The position numbers were made by a program, and so were the translations under genes. Positions 23,195-29,402 of a stretch of DNA of 29,402 nucleotides are shown piece by piece. Position 1 is the first letter of the stretch, and every line of letters begins with the position of its first letter. Below the pieces are notes generated by a model. That model saw only the letters and a program-made list of their open reading frames with translations, did no database searches and was not told the DNA's origin. Location: positions 1 through 29,402 of the forward strand of contig UQST01000034.1 of assembly GCA_900543815.1 (NCBI GenBank), given 5' to 3'. The DNA is from an uncultured Prevotellaceae bacterium (GTDB lineage Bacteria; Bacteroidota; Bacteroidia; Bacteroidales; Bacteroidaceae).

Positions 23195-23282
23195 AACGCA
23201 GCGCGCTGCATCCCTCATCGCAATGCGCTGCAAGCTCCATCGCAGCGCGCTGCAAAGGTCATTGCACCGCAGTGCGTTTTTG
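23195..23282. repeat. Array 2: four 22-bp units with palindromic GC-rich cores
   Basis: Units start at 23195, 23217, 23239 and 23261, exactly 22 bp apart. Cores are CGCAGCGCGCTGCA, CGCAATGCGCTGCA, CGCAGCGCGCTGCA and TGCACCGCAGTGCG. The 8-bp spacers differ (TCCCTCAT, AGCTCCAT, AAGGTCAT), so the cores are conserved while the spacers are not. AAAAACGCA on the left and TGCGTTTTT on the right are an inverted pair. The final core differs by one base from the final core of array 1, showing the two arrays are related and in the same orientation. Confidence 0.92.
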
Positions 23283-23413
23283 CGGGCAAAGCTACACTCT
23301 CTTCTCCCCGGAAATATAGGTAGGGGAAACCACCAGGCTGCGAATTTGGCCTGAAGCAGCTTTCTACTCCCTAAAAAACGGTTCCCAATGCCGCTGGGGG
23401 AGCGTATTTTCAG

Positions 23414-23421
23414 TAACTTTG
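23414..23421 (+). promoter_or_regulatory. -7 box immediately before the amidase start
   Basis: TAACTTTG ends 4 nt before the ATG at 23426. If this box is used, the transcript would begin at about the start codon, giving a leaderless mRNA. The -33 element is not clear. Confidence 0.55.
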
Positions 23422-23425
23422 CAGT

Positions 23426-24748
23426 ATGAAACGTTTTATCATCCTCATAGCGCTGCTCTTGCCGCTGGCATGCGCAGCCCGGCAGTTGCGCCCGCTGGTG
23501 TGGGTGCTCGATGCCGGACATGGCGGCAAAGACCAGGGTACCAGCTTGAACAAAGTGCTGGAGAAAGACCTGACACTGCAACTCACCAACCGCGTAGCGG
23601 CTCTCATACGTAAGAACAAGCCTGGCATCAAGGTGGTGCTGACGCGTACCGACGATACGTTTGTGTCGCTGGAGGACCGCTGCAAGATAGCCAGCAAAGC
23701 CCGTGCAGACCTTTTTCTGAGTATCCACATCAATTTTGCCGGCCAAAATCTCCTGCTTTCGGGCACCGAGACATTCTATGCCAGCAAGAAGGGAGCGCAG
23801 AATATGGTGCAGGCGAGCCATATTGAGCGGAACTCCGACAACAGCCAACTGCTGGCATGGTTGCTGCAGAACAGCTACTTCAACTCGGGTCGTCCGGCCG
23901 ACCGTGGTGCCCGTGCCAGCAATCTGTATGTGCTGATGCATGCCGAGATGCCTGCCGTCCTCACCGAGGTGGGCTTCCTGAGCAACCGAAACGATGCTGC
24001 CTATATGTGCAGCGAGCGCGGTCAGAAGCAGATAGCGCTGGATATCTACAATGCTCTGGAGGCGTATTACGACGTGACGAAGGCAAAGACACAGCGTAAG
24101 ACACTGCGCAGCCTGCGGCAGTCACGCGGCACTGTGAGCGGTCTCAAGAAGAGTCGTGTGCGCCAGGCCAGCAGCGCCGAGGATCTGATGCCCATGCAAG
24201 ACCCTTTTGCCAAGAGCGACCAGCCTGTGGTACCCATTGCTGTGGCACCGGCAGAAGATGAGACTCCGGCGGTGGAGGAAGTGGCCGAAGTGGTTCTCGA
24301 TGCCGTGGAGGATGCTGCCGATGAAGTGGAATCGGATGTGGCGGACAATGCGGAGGAATTGGCAACCGTGACTCCTGCCAAGGATGTTGAGGTGGCTGCA
24401 GAACCGGTGAAGACTGAGGTAGTGAAGCCTGTCAAGAAGGAAGAGAAGCCTACTCAGCAGGCTGAGAAGCCAGTGCAGAAGGCCGAAGAGAAGCCGCTGT
24501 TCAGCGTGCAGCTCTTTGCCGTAAGCAAGGCGTTGGAGGAGAAAGACCCTCGCCTCAAGGGACTTGCTCCGGTGAAAATCATACGTGCGGGTGCTGCCTT
24601 CAAGGTTTTGTACGGCAGCACGCCTGACTACAATGAAGCCAAAGCCACACTGAAGCGCATCAAGGAGAAGTTCCCCGACGCTTTCATTGTGGCTTATGTG
24701 GGCGAGCGCTCCGTTTCTACTGCTGAGGCTTTGCAGATGCAGCGCTGA
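23426..24748 (+). CDS. N-acetylmuramoyl-L-alanine amidase with SPOR-like C-terminus
   Basis: A 440-residue secreted peptidoglycan hydrolase that cuts the bond between MurNAc and L-Ala. Residues 1-18 are a signal peptide (MKRFIILIALLLPLACAA). The Amidase_3 domain spans about 24-215: zinc ligands His32 (DAGHGG), Glu46 (VLEKD) and His101 (LSIHIN), and the catalytic Glu in LTEVGFLSN. A basic stretch and then an acidic Ala/Glu/Val-rich linker (about 270-365) lead to a C-terminal SPOR-like domain (FSVQLFAVS to VAYVGE), which in other proteins binds denuded septal glycan. This suggests a cell-division role. Its 3' end overlaps the convergent LOG gene by 32 bp. Confidence 0.92.
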   Translation: MKRFIILIALLLPLACAARQLRPLVWVLDAGHGGKDQGTSLNKVLEKDLTLQLTNRVAALIRKNKPGIKVVLTRTDDTFVSLEDRCKIASKARADLFLSIHINFAGQNLLLSGTETFYASKKGAQNMVQASHIERNSDNSQLLAWLLQNSYFNSGRPADRGARASNLYVLMHAEMPAVLTEVGFLSNRNDAAYMCSERGQKQIALDIYNALEAYYDVTKAKTQRKTLRSLRQSRGTVSGLKKSRVRQASSAEDLMPMQDPFAKSDQPVVPIAVAPAEDETPAVEEVAEVVLDAVEDAADEVESDVADNAEELATVTPAKDVEVAAEPVKTEVVKPVKKEEKPTQQAEKPVQKAEEKPLFSVQLFAVSKALEEKDPRLKGLAPVKIIRAGAAFKVLYGSTPDYNEAKATLKRIKEKFPDAFIVAYVGERSVSTAEALQMQR

Positions 24749-25841
24749 GCACCTCGGTGATCTCGCGCTCGCTGTCGGTCAGGCACAGTATCAGGTTCTG
24801 GTATTTGCCATGCTCCACCAGATAGGTCATCAGCGGCCATACGGGCACCTCATGCGACCAGAAGTCCCGTCCCATGAATATCATCGGACTGGCGTAGCCG
24901 AATGTGAGGTAGTGGTTCTGTACGGCTTCCTGGAATATCTCCTGTAATGTACCCGCACTGCCAGGCGTGTAGATGATGCCGCCACTGGCTATGGTGAGGA
25001 TTCCGTCCTCGCGTATGCTGTTGTCGAAATACTTTGCTATCATGGTGGCCAGCGGCGTGGAAGGTTCGTGGCCATAGAGCCATGTGGGCACCCCCAGGCT
25101 GTTGTAGTCCTTCTGCGGGTATCTGCGGCGCACTTCCCATGCTGTCTCCAGCCATCCCTTGTCGGTATATCTCTCTGCCACCTTCATTATGCTGTGAGCT
25201 TCCTGCAGTTCCTGGTCGCTCCGGCCAGCCATCCATGCACCCAGATGCGTTGCCTCCATAGCGCCCGGTCCGCCGCCTGTGATCATCAGGAATCCCTTCT
25301 CGGTCAGATGCTTGCTCAGCGTGGCTACGCGCAGATAGATGTCATCGGTGCGCGACAGACTGTGCCCGCCCATCACGCCCACCAGCTTGTGCTCGTCATA
25401 GTGAGAGAGCACCTCGCGCAGGCAGTCGCTTATGCTGTGGTCGTGCATCGAGCGTGCCAGTGTCTCCTTGACGTTGCTCGCGTGCTTTCCCATCTTTATA
25501 TAATGCCGATATACGCGCCCGTCATAGCACGTCTGATAGCTCTGTGGATTGTCGGGTGAGTAGCCTTCGTAGAGTTCCTCAGGTGTATATAGGTGGTTGC
25601 GGTAGTGGAATGTCTCGCCCATGTCGGGCAGGAAGAGGCAGTCCTTCGACCTGCGTTTGATGCCCAGGGGAAGCGTGCAGCCTATGAAGAGGCAGTCCTT
25701 GTAGGTGTGGCTCAGAGCCAGCTCGGTCTCAGCTGTCAGGTTTACGCTCTGGAAGGCGCATCGCTTTATCTCTTCCTGGTCAAGGTGCAGCACACGTGCC
25801 ACCTCCCAGTCATCTTTGACTTGTGTGTAGTTTTCGCTCAT
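24717..25841 (-). CDS. LOG-family Rossmann-fold protein
   Basis: A 374-residue cytosolic protein. LMITGGGPGAMEATHLGAW and PGSAGTLQEIFQEA correspond to the GGGxxGxM and PGGxGTxxE motifs of the LOG (lysine decarboxylase-like) family. The second motif is altered from PGG to PGS. LOG enzymes are 5'-monophosphate phosphoribohydrolases that release bases from nucleotides, including cytokinin-type ones, but larger bacterial forms such as this one have less certain substrates. The N-terminal 120 residues are an extra domain I do not recognise. I chose the ATG at 25841 because upstream in-frame sequence crosses the -7 box at 25862-25869. Confidence 0.85.
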   Translation of the reverse strand: MSENYTQVKDDWEVARVLHLDQEEIKRCAFQSVNLTAETELALSHTYKDCLFIGCTLPLGIKRRSKDCLFLPDMGETFHYRNHLYTPEELYEGYSPDNPQSYQTCYDGRVYRHYIKMGKHASNVKETLARSMHDHSISDCLREVLSHYDEHKLVGVMGGHSLSRTDDIYLRVATLSKHLTEKGFLMITGGGPGAMEATHLGAWMAGRSDQELQEAHSIMKVAERYTDKGWLETAWEVRRRYPQKDYNSLGVPTWLYGHEPSTPLATMIAKYFDNSIREDGILTIASGGIIYTPGSAGTLQEIFQEAVQNHYLTFGYASPMIFMGRDFWSHEVPVWPLMTYLVEHGKYQNLILCLTDSEREITEVLSAASAKPQQ

Positions 25842-25861
25842 AGTTTTGTCGCTTCTTACCG

Positions 25862-25869
25862 CAAATTTA
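25862..25869 (-). promoter_or_regulatory. -7 box of the LOG-family gene
   Basis: On the minus strand TAAATTTG is a perfect TAnnTTTG box 20 nt upstream of the ATG at 25841. No clear TTG lies 19-21 nt further up. Confidence 0.6.
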
Positions 25870-25944
25870 AGTGTTTTTCTGCGAAAAATGCAGTTTGGTC
25901 GCCAATTTCTTTCAGCGCTTCTGCCTTGTTTGCCCGATTTGTTG

Positions 25945-25952
25945 TAACTTTG
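25945..25952 (+). promoter_or_regulatory. -7 box of the rhamnosidase gene
   Basis: TAACTTTG lies 59 nt before the ATG at 26012. The leader contains a small hairpin, AGCGC-AAAG-GCGCT, and the 11-nt string TATAAGACAAT (25985-25995), which equals half a core of array 3. The -33 match is weak. Confidence 0.5.
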
Positions 25953-26011
25953 GATAGTGGGGAGCGCAAAGGCGCTTTCCTTGGTATAAGACAATCAACA
26001 TTATCGTTTGT

Positions 26012-28261
26012 ATGAGAAAGACAATCTTCTTGGCTTTGGCATTGGCTCTGTCTGCCGTGCCGGCCGTAGCCCAGTGGAATGATGCACGCTGGATAACTGT
26101 GGGGGAGGGCAATGCTGATGTGCCCAACTCATGGGTGCGTTTTCGCAGGGATGTCCAGCTGGATGCAGTGCCTGGTGCAGTGCTGGCTAATGTGTGTGTG
26201 GATAGCAAATACTGGCTGTATGTCAATGGCAGGCAGGTGGTGTTCGAGGGCGGTCTGAAGCGTGGGCCTAATCCCCGTGATTCTTATTATGATGTGGTGG
26301 ATATCCGCCCTTATCTGCGCAAGGGGGCCAATCATATAGAGCTGCTCGTGTGGCACTTCGGCAAGTCGGGCTTCAGCCATCTCGATAGCGGACGCATGGG
26401 ACTGCTCTTCTCGGCTCCTGCCATCGGGCTTTACTCTGACAGCCGGTGGGAGAGCAGGATGCTGAGGGAGTATTCGACTTGTGGCGAACCAGTGCCCAAC
26501 TTCCGTCTCAGCGAGGCGAGCATCCACTATGATGCGCGTGTGGCGGAGGCAGATGCCGGCATGCCTTTCGCGGCCAGCAAGGAGATAGGCTATGCGGGAG
26601 ATGCTCCGTGGAACGAGTTGCACGAGCGTCCCATCCCTCTCTTCCGCGATTTCGGGCTGAAGAAGGCCAGATACACACGCCGTGAAGGCGAGAAGGAGGA
26701 TACGCTTGTGGCGCGTCTTCCTTATAATATGCAGTTTACCCCCTATATCGAAGTGGATGACCCTGTGGGCGGCACTCTGGTGCGGCTGCAGAGCGACCAT
26801 ATCCAGGGTGGCAGCGAATGGGGTGTGCGAGCCGAATATGTTACCCGTAAGGGGAAGCAGGCATACGAGTCGCTGGGTTGGATCAACGGCGAGGAGATGC
26901 ATGTGATAGTGCCTCACGGGATGAAGATGGGCCAACTGAAATACCGTGAGAGTGGTTATGACGGACTGGCCGAAGGCAGTTTCCATTGCGATGACGACTA
27001 TTTCAACCGCTTCTGGGAGAAGGGTCTGCGCACTCTGTATGTCAACATGCGCGACACCTACTTCGACTGTCCCGACCGCGAGAGAGCACAGTGGTGGGGT
27101 GATGTGACGGTGCTGATGGGCGAGTGCTTCTATACATATAGTACGCGCGTACATAATCTTATGCGCAAGGGCATCCTGGAGCTGTGTGCCTTCCAGAATG
27201 ATGCGGGCATCATCCATAGCCCCATCCCCGGAAATTATGACGCGGAGCTTCCTGCCCAGATGCTGGCCAGCATAGGTCTGTACGGCTTCTGGAACTATTA
27301 TATGAACACAGCCGACACGGCCACCATACGCGAGGTGTATCCCGCCGTGTGCCGCTATCTGGATGTGTGGAAGATAGAGCCGGGTGGTCTCACAGCAGAG
27401 CGTCATGGCGCTTGGGACTGGGGCGACTGGGGCGAGAACCGTGATATGCGCCTCATCTATGCTGCCTGGCACTATATGGCTCTTGATGCTGCATCGCGCA
27501 TGGCAGAGCTGCTGGGCAGGCCCGAGGACGCATCAGGCTTCCGCCAGAAGATGGTGCAGGTGAAGCGCGGATACAATGCCTGCTGGACTGGCAAGGCATA
27601 TCGCCATCCTGCCTATACCGGCGATACCGACGACCGGGTGCAGGCACTGGCCATCATCAGCGGTATAGCCGATGCCGACAAGTATCCTGTCATCAGCCAG
27701 CTCCTGCGCACGCAGAAGCACGCAAGCCCCTATATGGAGAAGTATGTGATGGAATCTCTGTTCCAGATAGGCGATGGAGAATATGCCATGGAGCGTACCC
27801 ACGAGCGGTACAATGCCATGGTGATGGATTCAGTGAATACCACCCTGTATGAGGGATGGCTGCAGGGAGCCAACGGCTTTGGCGGTGGCACCACCAACCA
27901 TGCATGGAGCGGCGGACCGCTCACGGTGATAGCCCAGTATCTGATGGGCGTGAGTGTGATGGAGCCAGGCTGGCGCAAGTTCTCGGTTTGCCCGATGCCA
28001 GTGCGCTTCAAGCAGGCTGACATCAGCATCCCCACGTTGCGCGGTGTGGTGAAGAGCGCCTTCAAGCTGGGCGAGAAAGCCGATGTATATACCCTCACAG
28101 TGCCCTCTGGCACAGAGGCATACATGTATCTGCCCTGTGAGGATGCCACAAAGGTGGACGGTGCAGCACGCTACTTCTGCCGTGATGCTGAGGTGCAGAA
28201 GGCCGGCCGCCTGTGTCTGCTGCTGCCCGCAGGCAACTACAAGTTCAAGGTAAGAAAGTAA
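26012..28261 (+). CDS. Alpha-L-rhamnosidase-like glycoside hydrolase (GH78 type)
   Basis: A 749-residue secreted enzyme predicted to remove terminal L-rhamnose from plant polysaccharides or glycosides. A signal peptide (cleavage after AVA, residue 20) targets the periplasm or surface. Beta-sandwich domains with carbohydrate-contact segments (KYWLYVNGRQV) come first. The six-hairpin (alpha/alpha)6 catalytic domain contains DCPDRERAQWWGD from residue 352, corresponding to the GH78 DCPxRxE acid motif. TNHAWSGGP from residue 628 is also conserved, and a C-terminal beta domain follows. No SusC/SusD pair or other glycan genes flank it, so it is not in a visible polysaccharide utilization locus. The exact linkage is unknown. 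Confidence 0.88.
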   Translation: MRKTIFLALALALSAVPAVAQWNDARWITVGEGNADVPNSWVRFRRDVQLDAVPGAVLANVCVDSKYWLYVNGRQVVFEGGLKRGPNPRDSYYDVVDIRPYLRKGANHIELLVWHFGKSGFSHLDSGRMGLLFSAPAIGLYSDSRWESRMLREYSTCGEPVPNFRLSEASIHYDARVAEADAGMPFAASKEIGYAGDAPWNELHERPIPLFRDFGLKKARYTRREGEKEDTLVARLPYNMQFTPYIEVDDPVGGTLVRLQSDHIQGGSEWGVRAEYVTRKGKQAYESLGWINGEEMHVIVPHGMKMGQLKYRESGYDGLAEGSFHCDDDYFNRFWEKGLRTLYVNMRDTYFDCPDRERAQWWGDVTVLMGECFYTYSTRVHNLMRKGILELCAFQNDAGIIHSPIPGNYDAELPAQMLASIGLYGFWNYYMNTADTATIREVYPAVCRYLDVWKIEPGGLTAERHGAWDWGDWGENRDMRLIYAAWHYMALDAASRMAELLGRPEDASGFRQKMVQVKRGYNACWTGKAYRHPAYTGDTDDRVQALAIISGIADADKYPVISQLLRTQKHASPYMEKYVMESLFQIGDGEYAMERTHERYNAMVMDSVNTTLYEGWLQGANGFGGGTTNHAWSGGPLTVIAQYLMGVSVMEPGWRKFSVCPMPVRFKQADISIPTLRGVVKSAFKLGEKADVYTLTVPSGTEAYMYLPCEDATKVDGAARYFCRDAEVQKAGRLCLLLPAGNYKFKVRK

Positions 28262-28268
28262 CAACAGA

Positions 28269-28306
28269 TGGGGCAGAAGATTTCCACGGAGGGAGCTTCT
28301 GCCCCA
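28269..28306 (+). other. Intergenic hairpin between the rhamnosidase and phosphatase-family genes
   Basis: TGGGGCAGAAG (28269-28279) pairs exactly with CTTCTGCCCCA (28296-28306) around a 16-nt loop, starting 7 nt after the rhamnosidase stop. The downstream base run is AATGAATAACC, not U-rich. It may be a weak terminator, a processing site or an mRNA-stabilising element that sets different levels for the two genes. Confidence 0.65.
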
Positions 28307-28336
28307 ATGAATAACCCTAAATCAATAAGTATTATA

Positions 28337-29200
28337 ATGAAGAAGATTTTATTTGCCCTGGCAGCGCTCTTGTTGCCTTTGGCTGGTATGGCGAAGGAAA
28401 AGGTGGAACAGCCTGTCAAGGTGCGCTGGTGTACATTCAACGTACGATGCATCGCAGCTCCCGACGAGAAGATAGGCTGCTCCTGGGAGGTGCGCAAGGA
28501 CAATGTGGCTCAGTATGTGCTCGACAACAATATCGACATAGTGGGCATGCAGGAGGTTACATTCAAGCAGCTCAATGACCTGCGCGAGCGTCTGAAGGGC
28601 TATGATTACGTAGGCGTTGGCCGTACCGACGGCAAGGAAAAGGGTGAATTCACCCCTGTCTTCTTCCGTGCAGACAAGTATGAGCCTCTGGAGAAGGGCA
28701 ACTTCTGGCTCAGTGAGACTCCCGATGTGCCTGGTTCAAAGGGCTGGGATGCCGCTCTCGAGCGTGTGGCAAGCTATGTGAAGCTGAAAGACAAGGCTAC
28801 AGGAAAGATTTTCATGGCCATCAACACACACTATGACCATATAGGTGTACAGGCCCGCAAGGAGAGCGCTAAGCTGATTATGAGCAAGATAAAGAGCATT
28901 GTGGGCGACCGTCCAGCCGTTGTGACCGGTGATTTCAACATCACAGAGGACAACGAGGCATACAGTACGATGGTCAACAGTGAGTTCAAGATGAACGATG
29001 CCTACCACATGACCGCTCATCACACAGGTGCTCCTTACACCTTCCATGACTACTGCCGTATATCTCCCCTCAAGGCTCCCAAGATTGACTTTATCTTCGT
29101 CACTCCCAATGTGAAGGTGCTGCAGAGCCACATCGAGCGCGAGACACCCACCAAGAGAATCTCTGACCACAACCCCCACTGGGCTGATCTGGAGTTCTAA
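28337..29200 (+). CDS. Secreted endonuclease/exonuclease/phosphatase-family protein
   Basis: A 287-residue protein with a signal peptide (MKKILFALAALLLPLAGMA). The EEP fold motifs occur in order: CTFNVR (Asn), GMQEV (Glu, metal), INTHYDH (catalytic His), VTGDFNIT (Asp and Asn), KIDFIFV (Asp) and ISDHNPHWADL (the Asp-His pair). Family members cleave phosphodiesters or phosphomonoesters in nucleic acids, phospholipids or inositol phosphates; the substrate cannot be told apart here. The start is at the signal peptide; an earlier in-frame ATG at 28268 lies in the intergenic hairpin and is rejected. It follows the rhamnosidase gene after 75 nt and ends at a strong terminator. Confidence 0.9.
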   Translation: MKKILFALAALLLPLAGMAKEKVEQPVKVRWCTFNVRCIAAPDEKIGCSWEVRKDNVAQYVLDNNIDIVGMQEVTFKQLNDLRERLKGYDYVGVGRTDGKEKGEFTPVFFRADKYEPLEKGNFWLSETPDVPGSKGWDAALERVASYVKLKDKATGKIFMAINTHYDHIGVQARKESAKLIMSKIKSIVGDRPAVVTGDFNITEDNEAYSTMVNSEFKMNDAYHMTAHHTGAPYTFHDYCRISPLKAPKIDFIFVTPNVKVLQSHIERETPTKRISDHNPHWADLEF

Positions 29201-29228
29201 GAGACTATTCCGTAGATTATAACAACAA

Positions 29229-29266
29229 ACAGCGGGAGTGCCCACATACTGGTGCACTCCCGCTGT
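29229..29266 (+). terminator. Terminator after the EEP-family gene
   Basis: A perfect 13-bp stem (ACAGCGGGAGTGC at 29229-29241 with GCACTCCCGCTGT at 29254-29266) closes a 12-nt loop. It is followed by CATTTGT and starts 28 nt after the stop codon. Confidence 0.82.
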
Positions 29267-29325
29267 CATTTGTCTGCCGGTTTGCTTGCTCCCCGGGCAG
29301 CCCGTCATGCTAATCCCGTAAAAAA

Positions 29326-29402
29326 TGTCTTATAGGACAATTTGAAATGTCTTATAAGACAATTTGAATTGTCCTATAAGACAATTTAAATTCCCTTATA
29401 AG
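29326..29402. repeat. Array 3: AT-rich palindromes at 22-bp period, cut by the window end
   Basis: Cores start at 29326, 29348, 29370 and 29392, exactly 22 bp apart. They read TGTCTTATAGGACA, TGTCTTATAAGACA (a perfect 14-bp palindrome), TGTCCTATAAGACA and a fourth, starting TCCCTTATAAG, that is cut by the window edge. Spacers are ATTTGAAA, ATTTGAAT and ATTTAAAT. Six A residues precede the first core. The geometry (14-bp core plus 8-bp spacer) equals arrays 1 and 2, but the sequence is unrelated. Confidence 0.93.

Larger units (their letters stand above)
22825..23425. other. 601-bp gene-free stretch with terminator and array 2
   Basis: It contains a terminator (22849-22876), the second 22-bp-period array (23195-23282) and the amidase -7 box (23414-23421). 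A short minus-strand frame at 22973-23089 (38 codons from GTG, ending NYPDTQD) has a hydrophilic composition, but I cannot assign it to a family. No other coding signal is visible. Confidence 0.6.

Noticed and set aside
24717..25994. Longer version of the LOG-family gene starting at 25994
   Set aside because: The extra 51 residues run across the -7 box at 25862-25869 and are not part of the family fold.
26129..27472. Minus-strand open frame of 447 codons antisense to the rhamnosidase
   Set aside because: Shadow of the GH78-type gene; no recognisable domain and high His content.

Overview
The window looks like chromosomal DNA of a GC-rich Bacteroidales bacterium, most likely Prevotellaceae. 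The evidence is the rpmB-rpmG-DUF4295 ribosomal cluster, a recF-DUF721 pair, many copies of the Bacteroidetes -7 promoter box (TAnnTTTG), starts that mostly lack Shine-Dalgarno sequences, and gene families typical of gut or oral Bacteroidales. No tRNA, rRNA, CRISPR array, prophage or insertion sequence is visible.

Layout. 187-841 (minus): ribosomal proteins L28 and L33 plus DUF4295, ending at a strong terminator. 1002-3062 (minus): tsaD and a methionine aminopeptidase. 3141-4850 (minus): kdgK-eda, the last two steps of 2-keto-3-deoxygluconate breakdown. 5015-8398 (plus): an NhaC-like antiporter, a DUF3298-type lipoprotein, rsmG and a metallo-beta-lactamase-fold hydrolase, packed with overlaps. 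8546-9492: a TonB-dependent receptor reduced to its plug and last barrel strands. 10021-11405 (minus): recF-DUF721. 11685-12557 (minus): aldose 1-epimerase, divergent from fhs. 12676-22305 (plus): fhs followed by a glycerophosphate cluster of glpA, glpB, glpC, an sn-glycerol-1-phosphate dehydrogenase, glpT and a NagD-type HAD phosphatase. 22402-29200: a short TonB C-terminal-domain protein, an N-acetylmuramoyl-L-alanine amidase with a SPOR-like tail, a LOG-family protein (minus), a GH78-type alpha-L-rhamnosidase and an endonuclease/exonuclease/phosphatase-family protein.

The glycerophosphate cluster reads as one unit. GlpT imports sn-glycerol-3-phosphate, GlpABC oxidises it to DHAP into the quinone pool, and the G1P dehydrogenase can reduce DHAP to the opposite enantiomer. 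The HAD protein is a candidate phosphatase for that product.

The most unusual signal is not a gene. Three intergenic sites (9574-9661, 23195-23282 and 29326 to the window end) each hold four tandem copies of a 14-bp palindrome-like core separated by 8-bp spacers, an exact 22-bp period. Two arrays share a GC-rich core and bounding AAAACGCA/TGCGTTT ends. The third has an unrelated AT-rich core, TGTCTTATAAGACA, with the same geometry. All three lie downstream of the 3' ends of genes.
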